From the NCBI GenBank assembly GCA_938021455.1, contig CALIGP010000409.1:1-6891 (forward strand): a DNA stretch of 6,891 nt, written 5' to 3'. Positions 5,709 through 6,891 of this stretch are shown one piece after another. The notes beneath the pieces are model-generated. The model saw only the letters and a list, made by a program, of their open reading frames with translations. It did not search any database and was not told the DNA's origin. Within the stretch, counting starts at the first letter, position 1, and every line of letters begins with the position of its first letter. Made by a program: the position numbers and the translations under genes. Source of the DNA: an uncultured Lewinella sp. GTDB taxonomy: Bacteria > Bacteroidota > Bacteroidia > Chitinophagales > Saprospiraceae.

Positions 5709-6881
5709 TTAACTCAACCGCTCAAAAACCCCCGCAATACCCTGGCCACCGCCCACACAGGCAGTTACCATGCCGTAGCGTTGGTCGCGCAGGCGCATTT
5801 CTTCCAGTAGCTGGATGGTCAGCTTCGCACCCGTACAGCCGAGTGGGTGACCGAGGGCGATAGCGCCGCCGTTCACGTTCACGGTTTCGGGGTCAAGGCC
5901 GATGGTGTTCATCACCGCCAGCGCTTGGGTGGCGAAGGCTTCGTTGAGTTCGGTTTGCTGGATGTCTTTCACCTTAAGGCCGGCACGTTCTAGTGCTTTA
6001 GGAATCGCGACACAGGGGCCGATGCCCATGTATAAGGGATCCACACCACCAACGGAACAGCTGGCCATGCGCGCGATGGGCTCCAGGCCCAGTTTCTTCA
6101 CCATGCGCTCGCTCATCACGAGGGTGAACGCGGCACCATCGGACGTCTGGCTGGAGTTGCCAGCCGTAACGACACCGCCTTGCTTGAACACAGCGCGCAG
6201 GCGGGCCAGGCCCTCCATGCTGGTGCCCCGACGAATACCTTCGTCCATCTTCACGACGTGGCTGCTCTTGACCATCTTGTCGTCCTTCACGAAGACGTCT
6301 TCGACTTCAACGGGCACGATCTGGCTGTCGAATTTACCGCCGTCGATGGCGGCAATGGCACGGTCGTGGCTACGCACCGCGAAGGCATCGGCCTGTTCAC
6401 GGGTAATGCCGTACTTCTCGGCAACGGCCTCGGCCGTCTTACCCATGCTAACGTGGTAGTTCACGTTCTCCATCGCGGCTTTGTAGCTGGGGCTGAGCTT
6501 GTAACCCGTCATCGGGATAACGCTCATACTTTCCGCACCACCGGCGAGGTAAATGTCGCCGAAACCAGCTTTGATCTTACCCACGGCCATCGAGATCGCT
6601 TCGAGGCCAGAGGCACAGTAACGATTGATGGTGATGCCGGGTACCTCTTTACCGAGCGCACGCGCGGCAATAAGACGACCGACCTGAAGACCCTGTTCCC
6701 CTTCCGGGTTGGCACAGCCAACGATGACATCGTCGATCAACTTCGGGTCTAGTTCCGGCACCGTACTCATCAGGTGCTTGATCACGTCGACGGCAAGGTC
6801 GTCAGAACGATAATTTTTGAATCCTCCTTTTTTGGCGCGGCCAACGGCGGAGCGGAATCCTTTTACGATATAAGCTTCCAT
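5709..6881 (-). CDS. fadA: Acetyl-CoA C-acyltransferase (3-ketoacyl-CoA thiolase)
   Basis: This 390-residue cytoplasmic thiolase cleaves 3-ketoacyl-CoA with CoA to acetyl-CoA and a shortened acyl-CoA, the last step of beta-oxidation. The nucleophile is C89 in NRYCASGLEA. The second half carries N313 in NEAFA, H345 in GGAIALGHPLGCTGA and the acid/base C375 in CVGGGQG near the C-terminus. AGGAESMS (113-120) and the MGKTAEAVAEKYGITREQADAFA segment (146-168) are typical of the degradative branch (FadA/ACAA type). The YCASG active-site context differs from the VCGSG of biosynthetic AtoB/PhaA enzymes, which is why I prefer EC 2.3.1.16; 2.3.1.9 activity cannot be excluded. Length is standard and the gene is complete. 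The start is M1 at 6881, with GCATTCAATT upstream and no visible Shine-Dalgarno. The promoter and any 3-hydroxyacyl-CoA dehydrogenase partner would lie beyond the window edge. Confidence 0.95.
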   Translation of the reverse strand: MEAYIVKGFRSAVGRAKKGGFKNYRSDDLAVDVIKHLMSTVPELDPKLIDDVIVGCANPEGEQGLQVGRLIAARALGKEVPGITINRYCASGLEAISMAVGKIKAGFGDIYLAGGAESMSVIPMTGYKLSPSYKAAMENVNYHVSMGKTAEAVAEKYGITREQADAFAVRSHDRAIAAIDGGKFDSQIVPVEVEDVFVKDDKMVKSSHVVKMDEGIRRGTSMEGLARLRAVFKQGGVVTAGNSSQTSDGAAFTLVMSERMVKKLGLEPIARMASCSVGGVDPLYMGIGPCVAIPKALERAGLKVKDIQQTELNEAFATQALAVMNTIGLDPETVNVNGGAIALGHPLGCTGAKLTIQLLEEMRLRDQRYGMVTACVGGGQGIAGVFERLS

Positions 6882-6891
6882 AATTGAATGC

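Noticed and set aside
5902..6752. Long plus-strand open frames opposite the thiolase gene (5902-6459 and 6180-6752)
   Set aside because: They are antisense to a complete thiolase with all catalytic residues; their translations are low-complexity and show no recognisable motif, as expected for G/C-rich shadow frames.

Overview
The window looks like chromosomal DNA of a Bacteroidota bacterium, probably a marine or free-living Saprospiria/Lewinella-like lineage. The phylum call rests on the long minus-strand gene, which ends in a type IX secretion (T9SS) type A sorting domain, a system confined to Bacteroidota. The lack of strong Shine-Dalgarno sites before most starts and the A-rich leaders fit that phylum. 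The Lewinella-like call is a looser inference.

Layout, left to right. Positions 1-169 hold no gene but a dense array of four palindromes, two of them followed by the same 8-mer TAAGGATG; it resembles REP-type extragenic palindromic DNA. Next on the plus strand is a GMC-family FAD oxidoreductase (199-1827). A small acidic hypothetical protein follows (1888-2139), overlapping by three bases a TTG-started standalone HNH nuclease (2136-2573). These two look like a translationally coupled unit and are clearly more A/T-rich than the flanking metabolic genes. The HNH stop codon overlaps tail-to-tail, by four bases, the stop of a 996-residue secreted ELWxxDGT-repeat protein on the minus strand (5560-2570). 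A 148-base intergenic region carries an intrinsic terminator for the last gene, a complete acetyl-CoA C-acyltransferase (thiolase, 6881-5709, minus strand), whose start lies 10 bases from the window edge.

The genes do not form one pathway. The thiolase serves fatty acid beta-oxidation, the GMC enzyme oxidises an unidentified alcohol-type substrate, and the repeat protein is an exported, probably surface-attached protein. The best candidate for something under-described is the small-protein/HNH pair, followed by the palindrome array. No CRISPR array, tRNA, rRNA, transposase or phage gene was seen.
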